This document shows, in pieces, positions 45,432 to 56,986 of a DNA stretch of 64,000 bases. The notes below the pieces were generated by a model that did not search any database, was not told the DNA's origin, and worked only from the letters and a program-made list of their open reading frames with translations. The DNA lies in NCBI GenBank assembly GCA_022822445.1, contig JAJEBR010000033.1, forward strand, positions 62,001 through 126,000, given 5' to 3'. The DNA is from Gemmatimonadota bacterium (lineage in GTDB: Bacteria > Gemmatimonadota > Gemmatimonadetes > Longimicrobiales > Gaopeijiaceae). Made by a program: the position numbers and the translations under genes. Numbering within the stretch: position 1 is the stretch's first letter; the number at the start of each line of letters is the position of its first letter.

Positions 45432-46877
45432 ATGCCGATCCAGCTTCCCGCCGACCTCATGGTGAGCGTCTCCGGATTCCGGGGGCGGGTGGGGCCGTCG
45501 CTCACGCCGGAGCTGGTTGCGGGCCTGGGGGCGGCCTACGGTGCCTTCCTGCGGGACGAGGGGGATGGGGACAGGGTGATCGTGGGGCGCGATTCGCGCA
45601 CCTCGGGACCGATGCTGATGCGGGCGGTGGTGGCGGGACTGCTCTCGGCGGGGTGCAGGGTGGTCGAGCTCGGGGTCGTCCCCACGCCGACGCTGATGCT
45701 CGCGGTGAGGGACGCGGGCGCCGCGGGCGGGATCGCGGTGACCGCGAGCCACAACCCGGCCGAGTGGAACGCCCTCAAGTTTGCCGCGCGCGGGGGCGCC
45801 TTTCTGGACCCCGGGGGGATGGCCCGCTTCCAGAGGCGGGTCAGGGAAGAGGAGCCGGCGCGCGTGGCCTGGGACGCGATTGCGGAGGTGTCCAGGGATG
45901 CCGACGCGCCGGGGCGGCACATCGAGCGGATTCTGGGGCTGCCCTTCGTGGATGTCGACGCGGTGCGAAGTGCGCGGATCCGCGTCGCGCTCGACTGCGT
46001 GAACGGGGCCGGGGGCGTGGTGCTGCCGGAGCTTCTGGAGCGGCTCGGCTGCGAGGTGCACGCCATCGGGGTGGAGCCGCACGGGAGGTTCCACCGGGAC
46101 CCGGAGCCCAGCGCCCGGAATCTGGCTGCGCTCGGTGCGCTCGTGCGCGAGTGCGGGGCGCGGGTCGGGTTCGCGGTGGATCCCGACGCCGACCGGCTGT
46201 CGCTGGTGGACGAGCGGGGGCGCGCGCTGGGCGAGGATCTGACGCTCGCCCTGGCCGCGGACGTGGTGCTGCGGCGGGAGCGGGGCCGCGTGGTGACCAA
46301 CCTGTCGACGAGCCGGGTGGTGGAGGATGTAGCGCGCGGGCACGGATGCCGGGTCGTGAGGGCGCCGGTGGGCGAGATCAATGTGGTGGTGAGGATGGTC
46401 GCCGAGGGGGCGGTGGTGGGGGGGGAGGGGAACGGGGGGGTGATCGTGCCCGCACTGCACCACACGCGGGACGCGCCGGTCGGGGCGGCCCTGCTGCTCC
46501 AGTACCTGGCCGACGCGCCCGGCGTGCCGCTGTCGGAGCGTGTCGCCGCGCTGCCTTCCTACACGATCGTAAAGAAGAAGATCGAGTTCCCCCGGGAGGC
46601 TCTCGCGGCGGCGTACGGTGCCCTCGCGGCGGAGTTGCCTCCGGGCGGACGGAACGACTCCGACGGGTTGCGTATGGAGTGGCCCGCGGAGCGCTCCTGG
46701 CTGCACGTGCGCCCTTCCGGCACCGAGCCCGTGGTGCGCCTGATCGCCGAAGCGCCTGAGCCTGACCCGGCCCGTTCGCTCATCGAGCGGGCACGCCGGG
46801 TGTTGGAGGCGACCGTCGCGGAGGGCGGGAGCACGAGGCCGCACCCGCGGCGCCCGACTGGCGGGGCAGTCGGCTGA
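45432..46877 (+). CDS. glmM: Phosphoglucosamine mutase (GlmM-like phosphohexomutase)
   Basis: A 481-residue alpha-D-phosphohexomutase. The catalytic Ser106 lies in GIAVTASHNPAEWNALK, the metal loop is FAVDPDADRLSLVD, and the phosphate-binding loop is LHVRPSGTEPVVRLIAEA. Its stop overlaps the glmS start (TGATG), so the amino-sugar assignment rests partly on context: glucosamine-6-phosphate made by GlmS would be isomerised here. Phosphomannomutase/phosphoglucomutase activity is possible; the sequence is in the GlmM/PMM group. ATG 45432 or an internal ATG 45459 (MVSVSGFRGRVG) may be the start. A G-rich tract (46405-46440) codes for a Gly-rich loop. Confidence 0.88.
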   Translation: MPIQLPADLMVSVSGFRGRVGPSLTPELVAGLGAAYGAFLRDEGDGDRVIVGRDSRTSGPMLMRAVVAGLLSAGCRVVELGVVPTPTLMLAVRDAGAAGGIAVTASHNPAEWNALKFAARGGAFLDPGGMARFQRRVREEEPARVAWDAIAEVSRDADAPGRHIERILGLPFVDVDAVRSARIRVALDCVNGAGGVVLPELLERLGCEVHAIGVEPHGRFHRDPEPSARNLAALGALVRECGARVGFAVDPDADRLSLVDERGRALGEDLTLALAADVVLRRERGRVVTNLSTSRVVEDVARGHGCRVVRAPVGEINVVVRMVAEGAVVGGEGNGGVIVPALHHTRDAPVGAALLLQYLADAPGVPLSERVAALPSYTIVKKKIEFPREALAAAYGALAAELPPGGRNDSDGLRMEWPAERSWLHVRPSGTEPVVRLIAEAPEPDPARSLIERARRVLEATVAEGGSTRPHPRRPTGGAVG

Positions 46878-48715
46878 TGTGCGGGATCATCGGCTACATC
46901 GGAGCGCGTCCGGCCGGGCCGATCCTGATGGAGGGGCTCAAACGCCTCGAATACCGGGGCTACGATTCGGCAGGACTGGCCATCGTGACCGCCGACGGCA
47001 ACCTGGATGTGGAAAAGCGCCCGGGGAAGATCGCGGAGCTGGAAGACGCGCTCAACGGCGACTTTCCGGACGGCACCTGCGGCATCGCGCATACCCGCTG
47101 GGCAACCCACGGAGTCCCCAACCGGGCGAACGCCCACCCGCACCTCTCGCCCCTGGGCGACATCGCCCTCGTCCACAACGGCATCATCGAGAGCGCCGCC
47201 CGCCAGCGCCCCCTCCTCCGTGACATGGGGTACCGATTCCGGAGCGACACCGACACGGAGGTGCTCGTCCACCTCATCGACCTGGCCTTTCGCGAGTGCG
47301 ACCGCCTGGAGGACGCCGTGGCGGGCGCACTGGCCCGCGTCGAGGGAACCTACGGGATCGCGGTCGTCAGCGGACGCGATCCGGGCAAGATCGTCGTGGC
47401 CCGGAACGGCAGCCCGATCCTCCTCGGGATCGGCCGCGACGACGAGTACTTCGTTGCCTCCGACGCCGCGGCAGTCGTCACCCACACGCAGAAGGTCGTG
47501 AGGCTGGGCGAAGGCGATTCCGCGGTCCTTACCCGGGAGGGCTACCGCACCTTCGATCCGGCCAGGAGGGCTGTCAGGCGAGGCTCCCACATCGTCACCT
47601 GGGGCGCGGAGACGATCGGCAAGGGCGCCTACGACCACTACATGTACAAGGAGATCCGCGAGCAGCCTTCGTCGCTGCGTGATGTCATGCGGGGACGGCT
47701 TCTCGAGGAGGAGGGCACTTCGAGGCTGGGCGGAATCACCGTGTCCGACCGGAAGCTCCTGGCCCTCGACCGGATCGTCATCACCGCCTGTGGAACCAGC
47801 TGGCACGCGGGGCTGATAGGCGCGCGCATGATCGAGGAGATGGCCAGGATCCCCGTCACGGTCGAGTACGCGTCGGAGTTCCGCTACCGCAACGCGGTGC
47901 TGGCGCCGACCACCCTGGTCATGGGGATCAGCCAGTCCGGCGAGACCGCAGACACCCTGGCCGCGCTCCGGGAAGCGAAGCGGCGCGGCTGCCCGGTCAT
48001 GGGGATCGTCAACGTGGTCGGCTCCAGCATTGCCGCCGAGACGGACTTCGGCGTCTATCTGCACGCCGGACCGGAGATCGGGGTGGCGTCCACGAAGGCG
48101 TTTTCCAGCCAGGTCGTGGCGCTGGCCCTGTTCACCCTGTACCTGGCTCGGCGCAGGGACATGTCGATCCTCGAGGGGCGGAGGCTGGTGCAGGCGCTGA
48201 CGAGGCTGCCCGAGCAGGTGGAGGAGGTTCTGCGGGTGGACGAGCACGTGAAGGAGCTGGCCCGCACCTACGGGGATGCGCCCAATTTCCTCTACCTCGG
48301 GCGCGGCTATCAGTTCCCCGTGGCCCTCGAGGGTGCTCTGAAGTTGAAAGAGGTAAGTTACATTCATGCAGAAGGTTACCCTGCCGCGGAGATGAAACAC
48401 GGCCCCATCGCGCTGATCGACGAGAACATGCCGGTTGTCGTGCTGGCGCCCCGAGACGGCGTGTACGCCAAGACGCTGTCCAACATCGAGGAGGTGCGGG
48501 CGCGCCGCGGGCGGGTGATCGCGGTCGTGAACGATCGGGAGGACGAGATCGCGGAGCGGGTGGACGATGTGATCGTGGTGCCCTCCACGATTCCTGCGCT
48601 CATGCCCGTGCTAGCCACCGTACCCCTGCAGCTGCTGGCCTACCACACGGCGGTGATGCGGGGGTGCGACGTCGACCAGCCGCGCAACCTCGCCAAGTCC
48701 GTGACGGTGGAGTGA
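46877..48715 (+). CDS. glmS: Glutamine-fructose-6-phosphate aminotransferase (GlmS)
   Basis: A 612-residue enzyme that makes glucosamine-6-phosphate. The class II glutaminase domain begins MCGIIGYIGARPAGP with the catalytic Cys2. HTRWATHGVPNRANAHPH is the glutamine loop. Two SIS isomerase domains follow (MGISQSGETADTL, YLGRGYQFPVALEGALKLKE), and the chain ends LAKSVTVE as in the family. It is translationally coupled to glmM. No glmS ribozyme could exist in a leader here, because there is no leader. Confidence 0.97.
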   Translation: MCGIIGYIGARPAGPILMEGLKRLEYRGYDSAGLAIVTADGNLDVEKRPGKIAELEDALNGDFPDGTCGIAHTRWATHGVPNRANAHPHLSPLGDIALVHNGIIESAARQRPLLRDMGYRFRSDTDTEVLVHLIDLAFRECDRLEDAVAGALARVEGTYGIAVVSGRDPGKIVVARNGSPILLGIGRDDEYFVASDAAAVVTHTQKVVRLGEGDSAVLTREGYRTFDPARRAVRRGSHIVTWGAETIGKGAYDHYMYKEIREQPSSLRDVMRGRLLEEEGTSRLGGITVSDRKLLALDRIVITACGTSWHAGLIGARMIEEMARIPVTVEYASEFRYRNAVLAPTTLVMGISQSGETADTLAALREAKRRGCPVMGIVNVVGSSIAAETDFGVYLHAGPEIGVASTKAFSSQVVALALFTLYLARRRDMSILEGRRLVQALTRLPEQVEEVLRVDEHVKELARTYGDAPNFLYLGRGYQFPVALEGALKLKEVSYIHAEGYPAAEMKHGPIALIDENMPVVVLAPRDGVYAKTLSNIEEVRARRGRVIAVVNDREDEIAERVDDVIVVPSTIPALMPVLATVPLQLLAYHTAVMRGCDVDQPRNLAKSVTVE

Positions 48716-48722
48716 GGCCCGG

Positions 48723-49163
48723 GTGAGGATCGTCGTGCAGCGTGTCCGCGAGGCTTCGGTCAGCGTGGACGGGGAGGCCCTCGGCACCATCGGCCCCGGG
48801 CTGGTGGTTCTGGTGGGTTTCACCGCGGCCGATGACCCGGAGAGCACCCGCTGGATGGCCGACAAGGTCGCCAACCTCCGGATCTTCAATGACGAAGCCG
48901 GGCGGATGAACCGGTCGGTGCTCGATGTCTCCGGCGAGGTGCTGGCGGTGTCCCAGTTTACTTTGTACGGCGACGCAACAAAGGGGCGCCGGCCGTCCTT
49001 CATTCGCGCGGCCCCGCCGGAAGCGGCCAATCCCCTGTACGAGAGCTTTCTGGCGGCGCTACGCGAACTTCTGCCGGGCACCGTACAAAGTGGCCGCTTC
49101 GGCGCCGCCATGGAGGTCGCGCTGGTCAACGACGGGCCGGTCACGCTGGTGATCGAGCGGTAG
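48723..49163 (+). CDS. dtd: D-aminoacyl-tRNA deacylase (Dtd)
   Basis: A 146-residue enzyme that hydrolyses D-amino acids (and glycine) mis-attached to tRNA. It starts at GTG 48723 (MRIVVQRVREASVSVDG), has LAVSQFTLYGDATKGRRPSF with the SQFTL catalytic segment, and a Gly-cisPro-type motif in NDGPVTLVIE. It lies 7 bp after glmS and 6 bp before maf. Confidence 0.96.
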   Translation: MRIVVQRVREASVSVDGEALGTIGPGLVVLVGFTAADDPESTRWMADKVANLRIFNDEAGRMNRSVLDVSGEVLAVSQFTLYGDATKGRRPSFIRAAPPEAANPLYESFLAALRELLPGTVQSGRFGAAMEVALVNDGPVTLVIER

Positions 49164-49169
49164 CGTTCC

Positions 49170-49802
49170 GTGGACGATTCGCGCGTGGCACCGAGGGCGG
49201 CAAGGACGGGCGTTCCGGTCGTGCTGGCATCGGCGTCGCCCCGGCGCGCCGAGATCCTCTCCATGCTGGGGATTCCGTTCACCGTCGCGCCCGCCGGGGT
49301 GGAGGAGCGCATGCATCCCGGCGAACCTCCGAGCCGGTACGTCGAGCGGCTGTCGCGCGAGAAGGCCGCTGCGGCGTCGGCGGCTCACCCCCGGGCCCTG
49401 ACGGTAGCGGGCGACACCATCGTGGTCCTGGGCGGACGCGTTCTGGAGAAGCCGGCCGGCCCGGCGGAGGCGGCCGCCATGCTCGCCGCTCTGTCCGGAA
49501 GGACGCATACGGTCTACTCTGGTCTGGCACTGACTCGTGGAGCGGGGGTCGAGGCCGGGGTCGCCACGGCCCGCGTGGCCTTCCGCCACCTTGAGCAGGA
49601 CCTCATCGACCGTTACGTGGAAACGGGGGAACCGCTGGACAAGGCCGGCGCGTACGGGATTCAGGGCTTCGGTTCGGCCCTGGTGGAGGAGATCGAGGGC
49701 GACTATTTCACTGTGGTGGGGCTGTCGGTGGCCGAATTCGTGAACCTGCTCCCCGAGGTGGGGCTGGAATACCGGCCGGGGGAGGGGGTAGTGGAGCGAT
49801 GA
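49170..49802 (+). CDS. Maf-family nucleoside-triphosphate pyrophosphatase
   Basis: A 210-residue nucleotide pyrophosphatase that hydrolyses non-canonical or modified NTPs to NMP and pyrophosphate. It shows LASASPRRAEILSMLGIPF, the EAGDTIVV-like VAGDTIVVLGG with the active Asp, KPAGPAEAAAML and the YxGxAGAYGIQGFG-type segment GAYGIQGFGSALVEEIEGD. GTG 49170 is used. dTTP/UTP-type and other Maf subtypes cannot be separated with certainty. Confidence 0.93.
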   Translation: MDDSRVAPRAARTGVPVVLASASPRRAEILSMLGIPFTVAPAGVEERMHPGEPPSRYVERLSREKAAAASAAHPRALTVAGDTIVVLGGRVLEKPAGPAEAAAMLAALSGRTHTVYSGLALTRGAGVEAGVATARVAFRHLEQDLIDRYVETGEPLDKAGAYGIQGFGSALVEEIEGDYFTVVGLSVAEFVNLLPEVGLEYRPGEGVVER

Positions 49803-49866
49803 GCGACAGGAAATGCCGCAAATTGCACCGTCGGAGTGCGGCAGTCTGCACGGGAGCCGAGCGCCG

Positions 49867-51381
<1,515 letters not shown>

Positions 51382-51501
51382 AGGGTGCCTGGCTTCCGGC
51401 ACGCCAGTGACAGTCGTAGCGACGCGGGTTCGGCATGCCTGGCGGTGCGCCGGACCTGACGGCAGGAGTCGCCGGAATCAACCGAGGAGTTGGACGCCAC
51501 A

Positions 51502-51920
51502 ATGAAGAACGGACGCTTTTTCGTGGGACTGGTCGGGGTCGCTGCGGTGGTGGCCTGGCTGATGTGGACTGGAATCAGCGACAGCATGGTGTACTACCTC
51601 ACCCCTGTCGAGCTGATGGCACGGGTCGAGGCGGATCCGACTTTCCATGAGGCGGGGGTAAAGGTCAGTGGGCGGGTCGTCGAGGGATCGTGGGAGCGGG
51701 GTGCGGGAGGCACCGGGACCCACCGGTTCGTGGTCGCCGACCTGGAACGCCCGGAAGTCCTCTTCACGGTGGTGTATGAAGATGTGCTCCCCGACACCTT
51801 CAACGACACGGCCGAAGTGGTGCTCGAGGGCAGGTACGGGTCCGACGGAGTATTCGTCGCGAACACCGTCCTCACCAAGTGCGGCAGCCGCTACGAGGCG
51901 GCGGAGGAGGAGTTGGCGGC

Positions 51921-51924
<4 letters not shown>
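51502..51924 (+). CDS. ccmE: Cytochrome c maturation heme chaperone CcmE (Cys-type)
   Basis: A 140-residue heme chaperone that carries heme to the apocytochrome lyase. An N-terminal membrane anchor (GLVGVAAVVAWLMWTGI) precedes an OB-fold (VKVSGRVVEGSW, VLFTVVYEDVLPDTF, VVLEGRYGSDGVF). The heme-binding residue is Cys127, not His: LTKCGSRYEA gives CxxxY with Tyr131, where E. coli has HxxxY. A Cys variant is known in other bacteria such as Desulfovibrio. ATG 51502 is chosen; TTG 51490 directly after GAGGAG is also in frame. The stop overlaps the ccmF GTG (GTGA). Confidence 0.92.
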
Positions 51925-53966
<2,042 letters not shown>

Positions 53967-53973
53967 GGTTTCG

Positions 53974-54417
53974 ATGACCGTGATGCTCGGAGGCATCCTG
54001 CTCGCCGCGGGCGTGATGCTGTTCGTCCTCGAGCCCGTGTTTTCCGGACGCGGCGCGCCCCTCTACGACGGGGTGGACGACTTCGACGAGGGAGCCGCGC
54101 GGCGCCGGGTTGCACTGACCGCGCTGCACGATCTCGAGTACGACCGGGCGACGGGCAAGCTGGACGGCGACGACTACGAGTTGCTGAAGACCGAGCTGTC
54201 GCGCGAGGCCCTCCAGCACCTGGGGCCGAGAACGGGCGGGCGCGGCGATCCGTCCGCCGAGCGGGCGTCGCGTGAGCTGGAGGAGGAGATCGAGCAGATC
54301 CGCAGGGCGCTGCGCGAGGGGCTTCACTGCGGGGATTGCGGCCACCTGAACGCCTTCGGCGCCCGGTACTGCGCGGAGTGCGGCGCTGCGCTGGGAGGCG
54401 GCGGAGGGGCTTCTTGA
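53974..54417 (+). CDS. CcmI-like N-terminal protein with a C-terminal zinc ribbon
   Basis: A 147-residue protein. An N-terminal membrane helix (LGGILLAAGVMLFVLEPVF) leads into a helical region like the CcmI/CycH N-terminus (LTALHDLEYDRATGKLDGDD). An acidic coiled helix follows, ending in a double-CxxC zinc ribbon (CGDCGHLNAFGARYCAECG). It sits between ccmF and ccmA with a 7-bp gap and a TTGA overlap, so it belongs to the maturation operon. CcmI normally guides apocytochrome to CcmH/CcmF; here no TPR domain is present. The zinc ribbon is an unusual partner, and its role is unknown. Confidence 0.75.
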   Translation: MTVMLGGILLAAGVMLFVLEPVFSGRGAPLYDGVDDFDEGAARRRVALTALHDLEYDRATGKLDGDDYELLKTELSREALQHLGPRTGGRGDPSAERASRELEEEIEQIRRALREGLHCGDCGHLNAFGARYCAECGAALGGGGGAS

Positions 54418-55118
54418 CGCTGTCCGCGCGTGATCTGGTGTGCAGCTACGGGCCCACGCGGGCGGTCGACGGCGTCGATCTCGATGTGGCCGGGGACTCG
54501 ATCCTGGCGGTCTTCGGGCCCAACGGGGCGGGGAAGACCACGCTGCTCAAGGCACTCAGCGGCGAACGCAGGCCCGACTCTGGGCGGGTGTTCGCCGATG
54601 GCAGGGCGGTCAAGGGGTCGGACCCGGAGTGGCGGAGCCGGGTCGGACTGGTTTCGCACCGCACGGGCCTGTACACGAAGCTCACCGTGACGGAGAACCT
54701 GCTCTTCTTCGCCGCGCTGCACGGGGTGACTCGGGCGGCCCCGGCAGTGGAGGAAGCGCTGGCCACCGTGGGTGCCCGTGAACTCGGCCGCACCCGGGCG
54801 GAGGCGCTCTCCCGCGGACAGCGGCAGCGTGTGGCCCTGGCGCGCGCCCTCCTTCACGATCCCGCTGTCCTCTTTCTGGACGAACCCTTCTCGGGGCTCG
54901 ACCCCTCCGGTGCGGCGGCGCTGGAGACCATGTTGCGGGCGCGCAGGTCGCCCGAGCGGATCGTCGTGCTCGTCACCCACGACCTGCGGCGGGGACTCCG
55001 GCTGGCCGACCGGGTGGTGGTGCTGCGGCGCGGCCGCAAGGTACTGGACGACGACCGGGCGGAGTGGAAGGCGGAAACGCTGCTGGGCCTCTTCACAGAC
55101 CCCGGGAACCGCGCGTGA
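54414..55118 (+). CDS. ccmA: Cytochrome c maturation ABC ATPase CcmA
   Basis: A 234-residue ATPase of the heme-release ABC complex (with CcmB and CcmC). Walker A is FGPNGAGKTTLLKALSG, the signature is LSRGQRQRVALARALL and Walker B is AVLFLDEPFSGLDPSG. H-loop VLVTHDLRR is present. TTG 54414 overlaps the stop of the zinc-ribbon gene, and GGAGGGG lies about 4 bp upstream. An identity as a generic ABC ATPase is unlikely given ccmB and ccmC follow. Confidence 0.9.
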   Translation: MTLSARDLVCSYGPTRAVDGVDLDVAGDSILAVFGPNGAGKTTLLKALSGERRPDSGRVFADGRAVKGSDPEWRSRVGLVSHRTGLYTKLTVTENLLFFAALHGVTRAAPAVEEALATVGARELGRTRAEALSRGQRQRVALARALLHDPAVLFLDEPFSGLDPSGAAALETMLRARRSPERIVVLVTHDLRRGLRLADRVVVLRRGRKVLDDDRAEWKAETLLGLFTDPGNRA

Positions 55119-55789
55119 CTTCGCTGCGCTGGATCGGTGTGATCGCATGGAAGGACCTGCGCGCCGAGTTCCGCTCCGGCGGCAGAATCGCGGCGATGAT
55201 CTCCTTCTCGGTGCTGGCCTGCTTCCTCTTCAGCTTCTCGCTGGGAAGCCTGGTCGCGGGCCGGGATGTCGCGGCCGGGCTTCTCTGGCTGACGGTGCTC
55301 TTTGCGTCGATCTCCGGGGCCGGACGCACCTTCGACGCGGAGGAGGAGGACGGCGCCTTCCGTCACCTGCTCCTCTCACCGGTGTCCCGCCACGCGATCT
55401 TCCTGGGCAAGGCCGCCGCCAACCTGGTGCCGGTCACGCTGGTGGCCGCCTTCACCCTCTTCGCTCTCACCCTCTTTTTCAGGATCGCCGCCCCCGGATC
55501 CGTGGCACTGCACGCGGCCATTCTCCTACCGGGCACCATCGGGCTCGCCGCCGCGGGAACCCTCTTCGGCCTGATCTCCAGGCACAGCAGCCTGGGCGAC
55601 TCGCTCCTCCCGGCGCTCACCCTCCCGGCGCTGGTGCCCCTAGTGTTCTTCGGTGCGACGGCATCGTCCAGGGTCTTCCTCGACCGGCCCTGGGCGGAGA
55701 TTTCGGGTCCGGCGCGATTGCTCTGGGGCATTGCGATCGGCCTCGTTGCGGTCGGCGCCCTCCTGTTCCGTTATCTTACGGACGACTAG
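55115..55789 (+). CDS. ccmB: Heme exporter membrane subunit CcmB
   Basis: A 224-residue membrane subunit of the CcmAB transporter-like complex. It starts at GTG 55115 overlapping the ccmA stop (GTGA), with WKDLRAEFRSGGRIAAM before six hydrophobic segments, including FSVLACFLFSFSLGSLVAG and LVPVTLVAAFTLFALTLFF. FDAEEEDGAFRHLLLSPVSR is the characteristic cytoplasmic loop. It has the normal CcmB length. Confidence 0.9.
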   Translation: MTSLRWIGVIAWKDLRAEFRSGGRIAAMISFSVLACFLFSFSLGSLVAGRDVAAGLLWLTVLFASISGAGRTFDAEEEDGAFRHLLLSPVSRHAIFLGKAAANLVPVTLVAAFTLFALTLFFRIAAPGSVALHAAILLPGTIGLAAAGTLFGLISRHSSLGDSLLPALTLPALVPLVFFGATASSRVFLDRPWAEISGPARLLWGIAIGLVAVGALLFRYLTDD

Positions 55790-55795
55790 CAACCC

Positions 55796-56617
55796 GTGGA
55801 CGAATCCCGCACCGCGCCGCGAGCGGCTGCAATCCGTGTCACGGGCCGTCGGCAAGGGGTGCACGCACAGGAGGCCAGGGGGCCGCGTCACGGCATGCGA
55901 ATCGGACACGGGAATGGGGGAAGGCTCGCGTACCTGGGCTTCGGCCTTGCAGCCGCGGGCGTCGCGACGATTCTGCTGGTCCACTGGCTGGTGGCGTTCT
56001 GGGTGCCGACGGAGGCAGCGCAGGGCGTGGTGCAGCGGATCTTCTACATTCACGTCCCCGCTGCGTGGGCAAGCTTCCTCGCCGCCACCGTGGCTGGTCT
56101 GGCCAGCGCAGCCTACCTCTGGCTGGAGGACGAGCGGGGGGACATGGCCGCCGTCGCGGCGGCGGAAGCGGCCCTCGTCTTCGGTGCCATCGTGCTTCTT
56201 ACCGGTCCGCTCTGGGGACGCATCGCATGGGGGGCCTACTGGGACTGGGGGGAGCTGCGCCTGACGCTCACCCTGCTGCTCTGGTTCAGCTACCTGGGGT
56301 ACTTCCTGATCCGCGGATCCGTCGCGGACCCCAGGAAGGGCAAGCGTTTCGCGGCCGTTGTCGCGATTATCGGCGTGCTCAGCATCCCCCTGAATCACGT
56401 CAGCGTCGTCTGGTTCCGCTCGCTGCACCCCGAGCCGGTCGTCTTCAACCCCGAGGGCCCGTCACTCCCCGGCGAAATGCTCGCCACGCTGCTGACGTCG
56501 CTGGCGGGATTCATGATGTTGTTTCTGGGCCTCTTCACGATTCGCTATGTGATCGAAAACCACTCACGGCGCCGGCATCGGCCCACTCAACCGGACAGCT
56601 CCGGAGCGTTGACATGA
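55796..56617 (+). CDS. ccmC: Heme-handling membrane protein CcmC
   Basis: A 273-residue (240 from ATG 55895) membrane protein, which passes heme to CcmE. Conserved features are IFYIHVPAAWASFLAAT with an axial-ligand His and LNHVSVVWFRSLHPEP with the second. The tryptophan-rich motif is WGAYWDWGELRLT: most CcmC proteins have WG(T/A)xWxWDxRLT, so an Asp is replaced and one residue inserted. The GTG start at 55796 gives a charged N-terminal extension of 33 residues; ATG 55895 just before the first helix is an alternative. The stop overlaps the ccmD-like ATG. Confidence 0.9.
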   Translation: MDESRTAPRAAAIRVTGRRQGVHAQEARGPRHGMRIGHGNGGRLAYLGFGLAAAGVATILLVHWLVAFWVPTEAAQGVVQRIFYIHVPAAWASFLAATVAGLASAAYLWLEDERGDMAAVAAAEAALVFGAIVLLTGPLWGRIAWGAYWDWGELRLTLTLLLWFSYLGYFLIRGSVADPRKGKRFAAVVAIIGVLSIPLNHVSVVWFRSLHPEPVVFNPEGPSLPGEMLATLLTSLAGFMMLFLGLFTIRYVIENHSRRRHRPTQPDSSGALT

Positions 56618-56820
56618 TCTGGCGCAGCTCAATCGGCACACTCTGGCTCCTGATCACCCCGGCCGTGGTGGCCGCCCAGGCAGCGGATGGGGGACGCGGC
56701 GCGCTCCGCCCCTACGTCCACGTGCTTCTGGCGTACGCGATTGCCTGGATTCTGATCCTCCTGTGGGTCTGGTGGATTGCGCGAAAGCTCGCGCGGTTGA
56801 ATAATGAACCCGATGAATAG
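56614..56820 (+). CDS. CcmD-like small membrane protein
   Basis: A 68-residue protein coupled to ccmC (ATGA). A signal-like segment (SIGTLWLLITPAVVAA) is followed by a membrane helix YVHVLLAYAIAWILILLWVW with a basic flank (ARKLARLNNE), the pattern of CcmD, which anchors the CcmABC complex and heme release. CcmD is small and poorly conserved; the call rests on topology and position. The first hydrophobic segment is extra relative to E. coli CcmD. Confidence 0.65.
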   Translation: MIWRSSIGTLWLLITPAVVAAQAADGGRGALRPYVHVLLAYAIAWILILLWVWWIARKLARLNNEPDE

Positions 56821-56846
56821 CGACCCGGTTCCCCTGGAGAGGCCGA

Positions 56847-56860
56847 GGGACTATAGTCCC
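56847..56860. other. Perfect 14-bp palindrome after the ccm cluster
   Basis: GGGACTATAGTCCC is a perfect inverted repeat lying 26 bp after the ccmD-like stop and 126 bp before the next gene. It has no loop and no T-tract, so it is a candidate operator rather than a terminator. Confidence 0.4.
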
Positions 56861-56986
56861 TGCGGGGAACATGTCGTCCTGACTGACTGAAACCGGAAAT
56901 GCCCGGGGGTCATTGGAGTCGGTCCTGACCCCAATTGGCCCCGACAATCGGGCCGGAAGGCCCCAAAGACACTGGAGACGAATCCG

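Noticed and set aside
44967-46844. A 625-codon minus-strand frame across glmM
   Set aside because: Antisense shadow with Arg/His/Pro-rich composition; glmM on the other strand has all catalytic motifs.
46877-48715. Possible duplicate GlmS-like ORFs on the minus strand (46559-48400)
   Set aside because: The minus-strand translation lacks any motif and mirrors GC bias; the plus-strand GlmS is complete.
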